Shown here piece by piece: positions 56,101-64,000 of a stretch of DNA of 64,000 nt. The stretch's first letter is position 1. Each line of letters starts with the position of its first letter. The position numbers and the translations under genes were made by a program. The stretch is from Tupaia tana (Eukaryota > Chordata > Mammalia > Scandentia > Tupaiidae), in the NCBI GenBank assembly GCA_026018925.1, contig JAKSZU010000013.1:77179791-77243790 (forward strand), read 5' to 3'. The notes under the pieces were generated by a model. The model did no database searches. It was not told where the DNA came from and saw only the letters and a list, made by a program, of their open reading frames with translations.

Positions 56101-59100
56101 GCTGGTCCCCTTAATTCATAACAGTTACATTATAGAAAAAGTTTACTTAACAATTATGGTTGAAAAAGTTATACATTGAGAACAAGGAACATATGTGGAT
56201 AGGTAAGAGACAGATGAAATTTTATCATAATCTTAAAATAATGTAAACTTTTTTTTAAAGAGGGAGTTTTTGCTATAGGGCATGCTCACTTGCTAGAGAC
56301 ACAGAGAGACAGAGAGAAAGTGAGAAATCACCACCCCACAACGGGGATGATTAATCCTTTCTTGTCAATTCTTCTCTCAGGATTTTAGGGATGCACATAC
56401 ATAAGCCCAGTGTGAGTTTCAAGCTGCCAGGTCCAGTACTCAAACCATGGTGAGCCATATGGGTGTCCAGCACCTTAACCACTGTACCACCTGCTGGCCC
56501 CTAAATTTTTTTCCACAGGGCGGATACCACCATGCCCGGCCCCTAAGCTCTTAAACATAAAGTATTTTCCAGGAACTATAAGTAATCTTAAATGATCAAG
56601 TACATCTTTGCTTATAAATTTGACTGTCTGGTTGGGGGTGGGTAGGAATGACTAACTGAAACTTTCAAACTTTTTTACTATAGTCTAACTCTTGTGTCTT
56701 CCACTTTATTTCTCAGTTTGAAATAATTTTTTAAGAGTTGTCTTGCTGATTTCACTTCTTGCTAACTTAAACTTTTACCTCAATCCACTTTTAAACTCAG
56801 GTTAAATTAGAAAAATGAAGGCTAAAAAGAAAAAGGAAAAAAAAGGGGGTGACCAGCAGTTGGCATAATGGCTATGTCGCTGGACTCCCATATAGTCGAC
56901 CACGGTTCGCGTCCCAGACCCGGTGGCTTGAAACTCACGCCAGGCGCATGTGCGTGCATGCCCAAGATCCCGAGAGGAGAGTGGAGGAGAAGGGATTGCG
57001 GCGTGGCCATCCTCCCTGGGGTGTGATTTCTTGCTTTCTGTCTCTCTGTCTCTCTCTGTCTGTCTGGCGAGCACACGCGCCCTATAGTAAAAACCTCTCC
57101 AAAAAAAGAAAAAAAAAAAAGAAAAATGAAGGCTAATTCAAATTTTATTTTCCCCATTATTCCCAACTTTGTAGTATATTTTAGATTTTAAGAAATTTGA
57201 GAAGTTTTATTTGGATCTTTATCCACTTAGATCTTCCCTCAGCTGTCATCAGAACCTAAAATATTTGGCCTCCTGGACAGTGTAAATGTTGGTTCTTCTG
57301 TGTTGTTCATGATTTTTCATTAACTTTTGCATATTTTTCCTTTACCTCCCAAATCTACTTTTCCCCTAAGTTCTTTCTTTCCTCTGACCTTTTATGTAAG
57401 TCCAGAAGGTAAAATACTTTTCAATTACTTACCTTGATATAAAAGAAAAATTAATCATCTCTTTAGATTTGTGGATTGTCTTCCTCTGTAACTCGGAAGT
57501 ATCACTTCAGGCCTATTTTTGCTTTGCTGTTCCTATTAAAAATGGAAACTTAAAGGGGAAATTATACAGAGAAAAAAGTAGTGGGTATTGGACAAAAGAA
57601 TGAAAATGTAGGAGATTGGAAATTTCTTTTATCCATTTCTTTTCTAAAAATATAGGCTTGAGTAAGTTTAAAATCCTATTTTATTATAAATTCTCAGTAA
57701 CTGTTTTATTGACAAGTTTTATAAATTAAAAATATTTCAGGGGCCAGCAGATGGCATAATGGTTATATCGGTTCTTGACTCACTGGTCGTGTGTATGTGC
57801 ATGACCAAAACCTCAAGAGAATGGGGGAGAAAGGATTTTGATGTAGCCATCCGCCGACCCCAACCCCGGGGTGGCGGGGTAGTGGTGACTTCTTTCTTTC
57901 AGTCTCTCTGGCAAGTACACGCCACCCTATAGCAATATATTTTTTAGATAGTAGTTTACACAAGAGGACTTCAAAAACTTCATGGAAAATATATACCATG
58001 AAGAAACTATGCATGGATTTCAAAAATTTGGGGCATCAATATAAACTTATAATTATATTTTTCCATGAACCCCTATAGTCCTCCCATATATAGCCTCCAG
58101 TATTTTTTACTTTGTCACCTGTGCGACTAAGCATAACAACTCCTTGTTAAACAGGAGCACATAGGGCCAGCAAGTGGTATGGTGGTTAAGGCACTGGACT
58201 CTCACATGGCTGACTGCAGTTCAAGTCTCAGACCTGGCAACTTGCTTTCTCACTTTCTTTCTCTGTCTCTCTGTCTGTCTCTGGTGAGTACACACGCCCT
58301 ATAGTAAATTAAATAATAATAATAACAATAAGTAAAATTAAATAATTTTTTTAAATGGACACACACTTTCTAAACATAAATGCAAAGAAAACTAATGTAA
58401 ATATAATAAATGTCTTAAAAATACAAATATAAGTAAGCATGATCATATGCATGATTATGTATGATATTCCAAATGTATATATATAGAGATTAATCTTTCA
58501 CTGGAACCAGACTAATTGCTTGAATGTTCTGTAAAATAATTCTTTTTCTCCCTACTCTAGGAATCTATGAACTGGCTACTTTTCAGATGAAACCTGGTGG
58601 GCCAGCTCTGTGGGGTGAAGCATTTAAAAGTGCAGTTCACACCCATGTGAATCTGGGCTACACAAAACTAATTGGAGTGTTCCACACAGAATATGGAGTA
58701 CTCAACAGAGGTATAGTTGTACATTTACTATATGAAATTACAGTGTATGAGAGTACTTCCAAAAGTTCATGGAAAATAGAATTTAAAAATATAAGCTTTA
58801 TTTCTCTCTTTTTTTTAAGAGAGATTTTTGCTATAGGGTGCATATACTTGCTGGAGAGACAGAGAAACAGAGAAACAGAAAGTGAGAAATCTTCCCCCAA
58901 CCCCCTGCAGCGGGGATGGCCATGCTGCAATCCCTTCTCCTCCATTCTCCTCTTAGGATTTTAGGCACGCACACACACATGCCTGACATGAGTTTGAAGT
59001 CACTGGGTCCGGGACTTGAACTGCTATTGACTATGTGGGAGTCCAGCAATGTAACGATTATGCCGCCTGCTGGTCCCTTAGTTTATTTCTCAACAGAAGC

Positions 59101-62100
59101 TACACCACGTTTGTAATCAATGATATCAGCCATTTAAGTCCATCCTCAAAGAAGCAAATGATCTGAGAATCTAACCATGTCAGTGCAGCCTTTTTTTTAC
59201 ATTAGTAACTGAGGAAAAATGTCCTTTCAAAAACATACATTTTTAAGGTCTTTACTATAGAGCAGGTATACTCACTAAAGAGAGACAGTAAGAGGGAAAG
59301 TGAGAAGTCACTCCCCAGAGGGATGGCCCCACTCTAATCCCTTCTCCTCTATTCTTCTCCTGGGCTTTGGGGCATGCTTGCATACACACCTAGCATGATT
59401 TTCAAGCTCCCAGGTTTGGAACTCAAACCCTAGTCAGCCATGTGGGAATCCAGCACCTTAACCATGATACCACCTTCTGGTCCCTAAAGAATTTTTAAGA
59501 TTAGGAAATTCAAGCTGGCTCTATAACCTGCTAGTTAAGGCAGCCAAATCTCACATGACTAATTGCAGAGTCCCAGACTTGGCAGCTTGATAAAGACACC
59601 AGGCATGTGTGCATATGTGCCCAAAATCCCAAGAGAAGGGAAAGATGGAGGAGAAGGAATGGCCTCAAAACCATTCCCCATGTAGGAGGAGGGGGCTGCT
59701 TTCTTCTCTCCCTGTCTCTCTAGCGAGTGCATCCCCATGGTGGATGAGATGGTGATACAGATGATTGCTGCAATGGCAGACCATCCACATATGCATGTGT
59801 GTATATACATATGTACACATATGCCTCTATATATGATATATATGCATATACACACATGAATATATATATATAACATATGCATATATAATACACACACACA
59901 TAAAACATGTATAAAGGTAAATATATGTATAAATGTATTTAATAAACATATTTGAAGTATTTCACTCTTGAAGATAATATAATCAGAATTGAAAATTTTT
60001 TGATAAAGTTTATCTGAAAAGGTAAATGACAAGGAATAGCAAATAAATATAGTAATATAATATCTATTAAATAATAAATATATTCATCATATCCAATTGT
60101 CTTATTATCTCTACTTCATATTTAATGGGCATTCCAAACCTGACATACCCAACTCTGAGCTCCTGATCTTTAAGCAAAAGAAAATTATCATCTAGTTATA
60201 TAAAATAAAAAAATAGTCAAGATATACAAAAATAGACACTTGTTCAAGTTATAAAAGACAAAGAGAAGAAAATTTTTTATGAAAATTATTAGATGCCTCA
60301 CGCTATATACTAAAAAGATGGATTACATATTTCAGTGAAAAAAATTTATTTCATAGAATGGCTAAAATAAATCTAGATTAATTTATTTAACAATATAAAG
60401 AAGTGCTATATTTCTAAACTAAAAAGCATAAAAAGCATACAAAGAAACTATAAAGGAAAAAAATCAACTAATGATTTTATTACATAAAAGCTCAAATTTT
60501 CTATATGCCCTAAGTCACCACAAATGAAATTTTTTAAAAAACTCCACGCAAAGATAAAAACACAGATGACTACTAAATATATATTAAAGAAGATGCAGAT
60601 TAAGCAATAGTGAGATTCCATTTTTTTACCTAATATAAAGACATACTAATAGTATCAGATAGGTCAGGAAACAATTTGTACTCATATACTATATAGAGTT
60701 CCTATTAAATTTTTTCGTCCCCAGAATTTGACAGTAGAAAGCCTTAATTTTTTGTCTTATTCTTTCCCAGTATTAAATCTAGTACATATGGGAGCCAGCA
60801 GGTGGCATAGTGGCTAATGCACTGGACTCCCACATGGGAAATCACGGTTCTAGTCCTGGACGTGGCAGCTTGCTTTATTACTCTCCCTCTCTATCTCTCC
60901 CTGGTCAAATTGAAGAGTAAGAATAAAGAATAAGCAAATAAAATTAAACGATGTGTTTTTAAAAATCTAGTATATATGCATTCATTTATATGTGTGTAAG
61001 TGTGTTTATTTACATAAGAAAGAAATTTGAAAGGATATAAAAGACATAACCATATTTGGTTGATGAAATTAATTGTTCAAATCTTTCTTTAATTTTCTGC
61101 ACTGGATGTATATAACAGTTACAGAAAAAACTACTAAAGTTGTATGTGCATTTTTTTTAATCTTAGATTCATTCTCAGTATACTAGAAGAATGGTAATAT
61201 ACTAGGGACCAGCAGTTAGCATAATGGCTATGTCGCTGGACTCCCATGTAGTCGATCATAGTTCGAGTCCCGGACCCGGTGGCTTAAACTCATGCCAGGC
61301 GCGTGTGCACGCGTGCCCTAGATCCTGAGAGGAGAATGGAGAAGGGATTATGGCGTGGCCATCCCCCCTGGGGGGTGATTTCTCGCTTTCTGTCTCTTTA
61401 TCTCTCCCTGTCTTTCTGGCGAGTGAACATGCCCTATAGCAAAAATAACCTCTCCAAAAAAAAAAAGAATGGTAATATACTACATCATGTCTGGAGGAAA
61501 GTCCATATCTTAGATATCCTAGATACAAAAGACTGTATTTATATAATAATATATATAAGATACACTTTTTGGTTCTCTTAATCAAAATTTTGGTAGTTTA
61601 TATTAAGAAAATAATCAGATTCAATATGCCTGGGTTTGAGTCCCAGCTCTATCACTTGTTAACTTTGTGATCTTGGGTAAGTTACCTAATCTTGCCTTAG
61701 TTTCCTTATCCTAGGTAAGTTACCTAATCTTGCCTTAGTTTCTTTATCCATAAAATGATGATGATAATAATCTACTGCACAGGTTATTATGAGGACTAAA
61801 TGAGTTAATAACATGAAGAATACTTCAAACCATACCTGGCACACAGTAGTCACTCAATAAACATCAGTCATAGTTGTCACTGATATTATTTAGGTATGCT
61901 GAAATGAAGTTTATATAAACATTGTTTCCGAAACTTTGGAAATAATGTGGTATGACCTTTATGTAATATACATATAGAAAAAGATATAACACATATATGA
62001 TGTATTTAAGCATAAACACATGTAAGTATATATGTTTTTATTTCTATACATATGTAAAGCTACATATAAATATATACATAATACAAAAAGGTACACCGAA

Positions 62101-63893
62101 TATTAAAGTAGTTATTTATGGGTTGAATAGAAATAATTTCCTATTTTTTTTGTTTATATGCATTTTCCTATACATCTAACATGTATCATATTGTAATTAT
62201 TAAAAATGTATAAACATACATGTACATGAAGAACACGTACTCCAGTATTTTTGTTTGTTTGCTTGTTTGTTTTGAGAGATTTTTGCTAAAGGGCATGTGC
62301 ACTCGTCAGAAAAACAGAGACAAAAAGCAAGAAATCACTCCCCAGGAGGGATGGCCATGCCACAGTCCCTTCTCCTCCATTCTCCTCTTGAGATTTTGGG
62401 CATGCATGCACCCGCACCCAGTGTGAATTTCAAGCTGCTGGGTCCAGGACTCGAGGTGCGATCGACAATGTGGGAGTCCAGTGCCTTAACCACTATGCCA
62501 CCTGCTGGCCCCAGCATTTTTTTTTTAACTTGCTGTAGAGTGCATGCACTTGCCAAAGAGAGAGAGAGAGAAAGTGAGAAAATATCCCCAAGGGGAATAG
62601 CCATGCCACAATCTCATTTCTTCCATTCTGCTCTCAGGATTTTGGGCACACATGTATACATGCTATTTTTTCAAGCCTCTAGGTCTGGGACTTGAACTGC
62701 ATATGCAACCATGTGGGATCCAGCTACCTTAACCAATATTACTGGCTGGCTCAATTCCAGTATTTTATAGAGTAGTAAAATATTGGAAATAAATAGCCAA
62801 AAGGAGTTGGCATTAAAAATCACTGTATCTAAGAACCAGCAGTTGGTGTAATGGCTATGTCTCTGGACTCCCATGTAGGCAACCGAGGTTCGAGTCCTGG
62901 ACCCGGTGGCTTAAACTCACGCTGGGCACGTGTGCTTGCATGCCCAAGATCCCAAGAGGATAATAGAGGAGACGGGATTGCGGCGTGGCCATCCCCCCTG
63001 GGGACTTTTCTCACTTTCTGTCTCTCTGTCTATCTTTCTGGCGAGCACACACGCCCTATAGCAAATACCTCTCCAAAAAAATAAATAATAAAAAATAAAA
63101 ATTACTGTATCTATAAGAAGGAATTCACAGTCATTAATAAATTAATATTATTGACATAGAAAATACTCTTTTCTGATTTTTAAAAATATATTACTAAGTA
63201 TTGTATACATTAAGGCCTCAATTTGGTTTTGCCCAATTTTTTACCCATTTTTTTAAAGAAAATATACTAAATATTAATAGAGGTTTTCTCTATGTAGTTA
63301 ACATTGTTACTTTTTTTTCTTCTTTGTAACAAAATTTTACTAGTAAATATTTTAATCTTTTTATTTTTAAGTAAAACATTGTAGGAAATCATGAAATTTG
63401 AGTTTTGTCTTGACTATGCTTTTAGCTTTTACTTAAATTCCCTTTACAACCTCTGTGTTTCTTCATTTATAAAATGAGTTTGAAAACAATTCTCTAACCC
63501 CTCTGAAATCTTATCACTGAAATATTTTGTTTTACCTTCATGACATTTCTATTCTGACTTAAAGAAAAAGATATTTTCTATATTTTTTGTTTACCTAATG
63601 CTGTGTTTCTTAGAATCTATTTGTGGTTTTTCTTCTGAAGTTCATGTTCTTTGGTGGAACGAGAGTGCAGACAGTCGTGCAGCTGGAAGACATCAGTCTC
63701 ATGAGGATCCCAGAGTTGTGGCAGCTGGTAAGCCATTTCACTAGGCATGAATTATATTTACGACAGATTTGATTCAGTCAATAACTTTATGTGCCTTCTT
63801 TGAAATGTTTTTTCAGTTCGGGAAAGCGTAAACTTCCTAGAATCTCAACAGAATATGCTTCTGATACCTACGTCATTTTCACCATTGAAATAG
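50051..63893 (+). CDS. NIPSNAP3A: NIPSNAP3A/3B-type protein, six coding exons, complete
   Basis: Exons at 50051-50110, 53174-53384, 55177-55335, 58561-58710, 63641-63727 and 63817-63893 join into 744 nt (247 aa plus TAG) with every junction GT/AG and in frame. 247 aa is the length I remember for human NIPSNAP3A/3B. Residues 1-20 carry Arg at 5, 10 and 15 and no acidic residue, like a mitochondrial presequence. Two NIPSNAP-fold (ferredoxin-like) halves are visible from paired motifs, YEFRTYYLKP at 37-46 and YELATFQMKP at 146-155. The C-terminus contains HVLWWNESADSR and ends SFSPLK. NIPSNAP proteins are mitochondrial or vesicular matrix-type proteins; NIPSNAP1/2 have roles in mitophagy signalling, but the role of the NIPSNAP3 branch is poorly defined. 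Residues mix 3A-like and 3B-like states (V21, T35 and T41 look 3B-like), so it may be the single ancestral-type gene. The symbol is therefore approximate. Confidence 0.93.
50135..50146 (+). promoter_or_regulatory. NRF1-like site in first intron
   Basis: CGCGCATGCGCC matches 11 of 12 positions of the palindromic NRF1 consensus YGCGCAYGCGCR. It lies 25 bases after exon 1 within the CpG island. NRF1 commonly drives nuclear genes for mitochondrial proteins, which fits NIPSNAP3; occupancy is inferred only. Confidence 0.5.
51605..51740 (+). mobile_element. MITE family 2
   Basis: GGGGGACTTCAGGAAGTTTG and TGAACTTTTGAAAGACCACTC ends enclose AAATCCATGCACAGTTTTTC. Confidence 0.65.
52100..52232 (-). repeat. 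7SL-derived monomer (FLAM/FRAM-like), antisense
   Basis: GTTGCCCAGTGTGGCATCAA, CCTGCCTCAGTCTCTTGAAG, ACTGGGATTATAGGCATG: the reverse of a single Alu-type arm. Such 7SL SINEs are confined to Euarchontoglires. Confidence 0.85.
52362..52480 (+). repeat. 7SL-derived monomer, sense, internally deleted
   Basis: GTTGGGTATGGTGGTATGCA, CATGTAATCCTAGCAAACTG, GGGAGGCTGAGGCAGGAAGG, then a short GAGATTCTGTCAAAAATC end and A-run. Confidence 0.85.
52560..52690 (+). mobile_element. MITE family 2 (partial)
   Basis: ATTATGAAAAACTACATGGA and right end TTTCCATGAGCTTCTTAAAGTCCCCTC. Confidence 0.6.
52866..53116 (-). repeat. Young tRNA-headed SINE, antisense, next to exon 2
   Basis: T-run, GGTAGAGGTTTTTCACTATA, ends CTGCTGGTCCC. 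TSD CTCCAAGATATTT / CTCCAAGGTTATTT. Slightly shortened in the CT tract. Confidence 0.92.
53174..53384 (+). CDS. NIPSNAP3A: NIPSNAP3 exon 2
   Basis: Residues 21-91 (last codon split 1+2). The acceptor is TTTCTTCAG|GTATG and the donor TATG|GTATGA. Contains the first half-domain strand YEFRTYYLKP and the ELVGYWSVEFGGR segment. An antisense SINE ends only 57 bases upstream of this exon. Confidence 0.93.
53454..53541. mobile_element. Mariner-type MITE (family 1)
   Basis: CTATTGGGTCGTCGAGAAAG and CTTCCTGATGACCTAATG ends, 70 bases after exon 2. Confidence 0.7.
53545..54745. other. NIPSNAP3 intron 2, unique part
   Basis: AT-rich sequence with no repeat that I recognise and no gene. Confidence 0.45.
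54750..54960 (-). repeat. MIR SINE
   Basis: TATTGAGTACTAATTAGGTG, CTGTCCTGAGCACTTTTATG, TTTAATACTCACATCAACCC: a well kept antisense MIR. Confidence 0.8.
54985..55120 (+). repeat. L2 3' end
   Basis: TTCTAGACTATGAGCAACTTGAGGGC followed by ATGAATATTTGTTGATTTGAATGAA is the conserved L2 terminus. Lies about 60 bases before exon 3. Confidence 0.7.
55177..55335 (+). CDS. NIPSNAP3A: NIPSNAP3 exon 3
   Basis: Residues 91-144. The acceptor is CTCCCATAG|ATAAT and the donor AGAAG|GTAAG. Encodes the DNFAHRTEVLKALAKDKEW and EITYLVPWCKLEKPPKE stretches typical of the family. Confidence 0.93.
55397..55660 (+). repeat. Diverged tRNA-headed SINE
   Basis: TCCTCGTAGCACAGAGGTTG head, AGAGTTCAAGTCC B-box, TCTCTCTTTCTCTCTCTGAC tail, then a (TG)n(TA)n end. 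Confidence 0.65.
55841..56110 (-). repeat. tRNA-headed SINE, antisense
   Basis: T-run, GAAGAGGTTTTTGCTATAGGG, ends TCTGCTGGTCCCC. TSD TTAATTCATA-like (55,831-55,839; 56,111-56,120). Confidence 0.9.
56248..56501 (-). repeat. Older tRNA-headed SINE, antisense
   Basis: GAGGGAGTTTTTGCTATAGGG start, CACCTGCTGGCCC end. 56,520-56,545 (CACCATGCCCGGCC) may be a scrap of another 7SL/SINE end. Confidence 0.83.
56848..57119 (+). repeat. Young tRNA-headed SINE
   Basis: GTGACCAGCAGTTGGCATAATGG head. TSD AGAAAAATGAAGGCTAA from about 56,809 and 57,120; about 20 purine-rich bases lie between the left TSD and the head. Confidence 0.9.
57120..57740. other. NIPSNAP3 intron 3, unique part
   Basis: No gene or recognised repeat. 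Confidence 0.4.
57741..57948 (+). repeat. tRNA-headed SINE with deletion in the head
   Basis: GGGGCCAGCAGATGGCATAATGG, then a jump from TCTTGACTCACTGG to GTGTGTATGTGCATG (B-box lost), GTCTCTCTGGCAAGTACACG end. Confidence 0.8.
57960..58100 (+). mobile_element. MITE family 2, nearly complete
   Basis: GAGGACTTCAAAAACTTCATGG and TTTTTCCATGAACCCCTATAGTCCTCC ends are inverted repeats around ACTATGCATGGATTTC. Confidence 0.75.
58164..58340 (+). repeat. tRNA-headed SINE, short deletion variant
   Basis: GGGCCAGCAAGTGGTATGGTGG head, GACCTGGCAACTTG joined to CTTTCTCACTTTC, ends CGCCCTATAGTAAATT. Confidence 0.82.
58561..58710 (+). CDS. NIPSNAP3A: NIPSNAP3 exon 4
   Basis: Residues 144-194, the start of the second half-domain (YELATFQMKPGGPALWGEAF). 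The acceptor is CTACTCTAG|GAATC and the donor CAGAG|GTATAG. A read-through frame continues into a MITE and an antisense SINE in the intron. Confidence 0.93.
58745..58806 (+). mobile_element. MITE family 2, left end
   Basis: TATGAGAGTACTTCCAAAAG then TTCATGGAAAATAGAATTT, cut by the following SINE. Confidence 0.55.
58811..59077 (-). repeat. tRNA-headed SINE, antisense
   Basis: TTTTTTTTAAGAGAGATTTTTGC start, CGCCTGCTGGTCCC end. TSD approximately TAAGCTTTATTTCTC / TTAGTTTATTTCTC. Confidence 0.87.
59240..59485 (-). repeat. Older tRNA-headed SINE, antisense
   Basis: TTTTTAAGGTCTTTACTATAG start, CACCTTCTGGTCCC end. Confidence 0.82.
59514..59735 (+). repeat. Older tRNA-headed SINE, 3' truncated
   Basis: GCTGGCTCTATAACCTGCTAG head, GAGAAGGAATGGCCTCAAAA body, stops at TAGCGAGTGCATCCCC without a tail. 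Confidence 0.75.
59785..59905. repeat. (TATG/CA/TA)n alternating tract
   Basis: Alternating purine-pyrimidine sequence (ATATGCATATACACACATG-like units) about 120 bases long. Confidence 0.8.
59940..60788. other. NIPSNAP3 intron 4, AT-rich
   Basis: Possibly old L1 material (60,420-60,660). No gene. Confidence 0.35.
60790..60955 (+). repeat. tRNA-headed SINE, short deletion variant
   Basis: GGGAGCCAGCAGGTGGCATAGTGG head, GACGTGGCAGCTTG joined to CTTTATTACTCTCCC, A-rich end. Confidence 0.8.
61205..61465 (+). repeat. Young tRNA-headed SINE
   Basis: GGGACCAGCAGTTAGCATAATGG head. Exact 17-base TSD AGAATGGTAATATACTA (61,187-61,203 and 61,466-61,482). Confidence 0.93.
61620..61890 (+). repeat. MIR SINE with internal tandem duplication
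   Basis: TGGGTTTGAGTCCCAGCTCT head, GGTAAGTTACCTAATCTTGC present twice (61,677 and 61,716), then AGGACTAAATGAGTTAATAA and CACTCAATAAACATC end. Confidence 0.85.
62266..62512 (-). repeat. Older tRNA-headed SINE, antisense (first of pair)
   Basis: TTTTGAGAGATTTTTGCTAAAG start, CACCTGCTGGCCCC end. CCAGYATTTTT at 62,242-62,252 and 62,511-62,521 are target duplications. Confidence 0.87.
62520..62750 (-). repeat. Older tRNA-headed SINE, antisense (second of pair)
   Basis: TTTTAACTTGCTGTAGAGTG start, ACTGGCTGGC end. CCAGYATTTTWT at 62,511 and 62,757 flank it. Confidence 0.83.
62833..63093 (+). repeat. Young tRNA-headed SINE
   Basis: AGAACCAGCAGTTGGTGTAATGG head, (AAAT)n-rich tail. TSD AAAAATYACTGTATCTA at 62,815-62,831 and from 63,097. 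Confidence 0.92.
63110..63640. other. End of NIPSNAP3 intron 4
   Basis: AT-rich. 63,440-63,530 (CTTCATTTATAAAATGAGTT) is MIR-like. No gene. Confidence 0.4.
63641..63727 (+). CDS. NIPSNAP3A: NIPSNAP3 exon 5
   Basis: Residues 194-223. The acceptor is TCTTCTGAAG|TTCATG, with a weak pyrimidine tract after a better one at TTTTTCTTC, and the donor GCTG|GTAAGC. Encodes HVLWWNESADSRAAGRHQSH. Confidence 0.92.
63817..63893 (+). CDS. NIPSNAP3A: NIPSNAP3 exon 6, with stop codon
   Basis: Residues 223-247 and the TAG at 63891-63893. The acceptor is TTTTTTCAG|TTCGGG, and the last intron is only 89 bases. The 3'UTR runs out of the window. An ATTAAA at 63953 is a possible but unproven polyadenylation signal. 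Confidence 0.92.
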
Positions 63894-64000
63894 TTTTCTC
63901 CTGAAATATGAAATATTTCATTAACTGATATAAGAAGTATCTGCTAGTGATGATTAAATATTCCCAAAAGAGTCTTTCTTTTATTTGAAGGAGGTGGTAA
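63894..64000 (+). other. NIPSNAP3 3'UTR, truncated by window end
   Basis: 107 bases after the stop. ATTAAA at 63,953-63,958 is a variant polyadenylation hexamer; the true end probably lies outside. Confidence 0.6.

Noticed and set aside
58524-58964. 146-codon frame around NIPSNAP3 exon 4
   Set aside because: Only 58,561-58,710 is exon. The extension reads through a consensus donor into a MITE and a SINE.
1-64000. CRISPR-like arrays or a bacterial-type defence system from the regularly recurring 260-base repeats
   Set aside because: The recurring units are dispersed retroposons in both orientations with TSDs, not spaced direct repeats. The DNA is mammalian.

Overview
The window is nuclear DNA of a placental mammal. 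It has intron-split genes, a CpG-island promoter, olfactory receptor genes, MIR/L2/L1 fossils and a very dense load of tRNA-derived SINEs. The gene order (OR13D receptors, then NIPSNAP3) matches the human 9q31 neighbourhood as I remember it. Two 7SL RNA-derived monomers (about 52.1 and 52.4 kb) and SINEs that look like tRNA/7SL fusions point to Euarchontoglires. The dominant tRNA-headed SINE is not a primate Alu, so a non-primate euarchontan such as a tree shrew or colugo is my best but uncertain guess.

Layout. (1) About 1-18,550 and about 26,680-44,060 are two diverged copies of one tandem segmental duplication in the same orientation. Each carries one intact, intronless-CDS olfactory receptor of the OR13D1 type on the + strand (8156-9109 and 33855-34799). 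(2) Between them, 18.5-26.7 kb is gene-free and made of L1 fragments, SINEs and a processed pseudogene with a VAMP/synaptobrevin-like N-terminus. (3) 44.1-49.8 kb is intergenic and ends at a CpG island. (4) 50,051-63,893 holds a complete six-exon NIPSNAP3A/3B-type gene (247 aa, + strand) with consensus GT/AG junctions. The window stops 107 bases after its stop codon.

Repeats. I count close to 60 insertions of related tRNA-headed SINEs: CpG-rich young copies with clean target-site duplications (TSDs), older decayed copies, a short internally deleted variant and very diverged composite copies. The paralogous block lets many be dated. Every SINE I could align is in one copy and absent from the other, so the duplication predates the SINE burst. 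MIRs, one L1 segment and one MITE are shared. Two hAT-type DNA elements inserted after the duplication. I found no tRNA or rRNA gene, no CRISPR array and no recognisable endogenous retrovirus.

The genes are not a functional pathway. The receptors act in olfactory neuron membranes, each from its own promoter, while NIPSNAP3 is a broadly expressed, mitochondrion-type gene with a GC-rich promoter. All coordinates and alignments were read by eye. Repeat boundaries are good to about 5-10 bases for young copies and worse for old ones.
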